From: Actinomycetota bacterium
GTDB taxonomy: Bacteria > Actinomycetota > Thermoleophilia > Solirubrobacterales > Solirubrobacteraceae
DNA length: 5,734 nt
Assembly (NCBI GenBank): GCA_903970315.1
Contig: CAJCIJ010000086.1
Coordinates: forward strand, 1-5,734
Direction: 5' to 3'
A program made the translations under genes and the position numbers. This document shows, piece after piece, positions 5,285 through 5,734 of the stretch. Numbering within the stretch: the stretch's first letter is position 1; every line of letters begins with the position of its first letter. The notes under the pieces are model-generated. The model saw nothing but the letters and a program-made list of their open reading frames with translations, did not search any database and was not told the origin of the DNA.

Positions 5285-5290
5285 ATTCTA
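5285..5290 (-). promoter_or_regulatory. -10 hexamer TAGAAT for the ferredoxin gene
   Basis: TAGAAT on the minus strand fits the -10 consensus well. Transcription would start near 5278, giving a leader of about 42 nt that contains both Shine-Dalgarno sites. No consensus -35 is seen about 17 nt upstream. Confidence 0.5.
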
Positions 5291-5308
5291 GCCTGACGCC
5301 CGCTCCGC

Positions 5309-5314
5309 TAGCGT
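5309..5314 (+). promoter_or_regulatory. -10 hexamer TAGCGT for the Rossmann protein gene (leaderless)
   Basis: TAGCGT (TANNNT) ends 7 nt before ATG 5322, so the transcript would begin at or next to the start codon; no Shine-Dalgarno precedes that ATG. It overlaps the 8-bp palindrome CGCTAGCG (5306-5313). The divergent ferredoxin -10 is 18 bp away. Confidence 0.45.
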
Positions 5315-5321
5315 GCGTGCC

Positions 5322-5734
5322 ATGTTGCTGCTCACCGGTGCCACCGGCCGTATCGGCCAGGCACTGCTCCCGCGCCTTCTGGGCGACGGCCACCAGGTGC
5401 GTTGCCTGGTGCGCGATCCGCGGCGGTTGGGTGAGCACCGCGTGCGCGTCAGCATCGCCCTGGGCGACCTCGCCGACCCGCCGTCGTTTCGCAACGCCAT
5501 GCGTGGTGTCGACACCGTCGTACACCTTGCATCCTCCACACGCGACCAGGCCAGGGGGTCGATCGAGGAGCTCAACGCAATCGCCTCGTGGCGCATGGTC
5601 GACGCCGCGCAGCGCGCCGGGGCGGCGAGATTCCTGTTCCTGTCCGTACTCGGCGCATCGCCCCACCACCGCTCAAGGTTTTTCCGCGCAAAGGCGCTCG
5701 CCGAGCGCGCGGTCGCCGAGGCCAACCTGGAGAC
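5322..5734 (+). CDS. NAD(P)-binding atypical SDR / NmrA-like Rossmann protein (partial, 3' end off the right edge)
   Basis: 137 complete codons are visible before the window ends. The N-terminus MLLLTGATGRIG gives the first Rossmann strand and the dinucleotide-binding TGATGRIG glycine motif (residues 5-12). LVRDPRRL near residues 29-36 follows strand 2, where an Arg often selects NADP(H). LGDLADPPSF and GVDTVVHLAS match strands 3 and 4 of extended/atypical SDRs. RFLFLSVLGAS follows strand 5. In RSRFFRAKALAERAV the position of the SDR YxxxK tyrosine is Phe while the Lys is kept, as in NmrA-like/NDUFA9-like binders that often lack classical dehydrogenase chemistry. Substrate and C-terminal domain lie outside the window. 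It is divergently transcribed from the ferredoxin, with 85 bp between start codons, so a redox partnership is conceivable but unproven. Confidence 0.88.
   Translation, partial: MLLLTGATGRIGQALLPRLLGDGHQVRCLVRDPRRLGEHRVRVSIALGDLADPPSFRNAMRGVDTVVHLASSTRDQARGSIEELNAIASWRMVDAAQRAGAARFLFLSVLGASPHHRSRFFRAKALAERAVAEANLE

Noticed and set aside
5013..5669. A 218-codon minus-strand frame spanning the ferredoxin and the Rossmann gene
   Set aside because: It crosses the divergent promoter region and covers two confident genes in other frames. Its composition is not protein-like.
1..5734. CRISPR arrays, insertion sequences, tRNA/rRNA genes or attachment sites
   Set aside because: No spaced direct repeats, transposase motifs, terminal inverted repeats or tRNA/rRNA-like sequence were seen on either strand; the window reads as ordinary chromosomal core.

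Overview
The window is about two-thirds G+C and looks like the chromosome of a high-GC actinobacterium (Actinomycetota), possibly a deep-branching one. The evidence is a DUF2342-type zinc metallopeptidase, a family largely confined to actinobacteria; a mycobacterial-style 7Fe ferredoxin; an Mrp protein without the CxxC motif; a GAAC-N4-GTTC LexA-type box; and several starts placed 6-7 nt after a TANNNT -10 hexamer, as in leaderless actinobacterial transcripts. I cannot name the genus.

Layout, left to right. (1) Positions 1-1647, minus strand: the N-terminal 549 codons of a UvrD/PcrA-like superfamily 1 helicase that runs off the left edge. Its helicase motifs are badly degraded (Walker A lysine is Ile, DExQD is DDFQG, motif III is eroded). 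The long plus-strand frames over it are shadows. (2) 1665 (or 1659)-2717, plus strand: the DUF2342 metallopeptidase with HEVTH, divergent from the helicase. The two GTG starts are only 17 bp apart, and two -10 hexamers overlap almost completely in that gap. (3) 2718-2967: a 250 bp regulatory region with one perfect and one near-perfect LexA-type box, the second next to an extended -10. (4) 2968-3615, plus: a small basic protein with a histone H1-like Ser/Thr/Ala/Arg/Lys-rich head and a charged helical tail reminiscent of HBHA. (5) 3616-3799: two hairpins, the second a 13-bp perfect stem, probably a terminator. (6) 3800-4966, plus: Mrp/ApbC-type P-loop ATPase with an N-terminal MIP18 (DUF59) domain. 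(7) 4970-5236, minus: 7Fe ferredoxin, convergent with mrp and 3 bp from it. (8) 5322-5734, plus: start of an NAD(P)-binding atypical SDR, divergent from the ferredoxin and cut by the right edge.

How the parts may fit together: the left half has a DNA-repair flavour (UvrD-like protein, LexA boxes, basic possibly DNA-binding protein). The right half is Fe-S/redox (Mrp scaffold or carrier, ferredoxin, Rossmann oxidoreductase). The most interesting points are the apparently motor-dead helicase, the compact bidirectional leaderless promoter, and the putative SOS control of an H1/HBHA-like protein.
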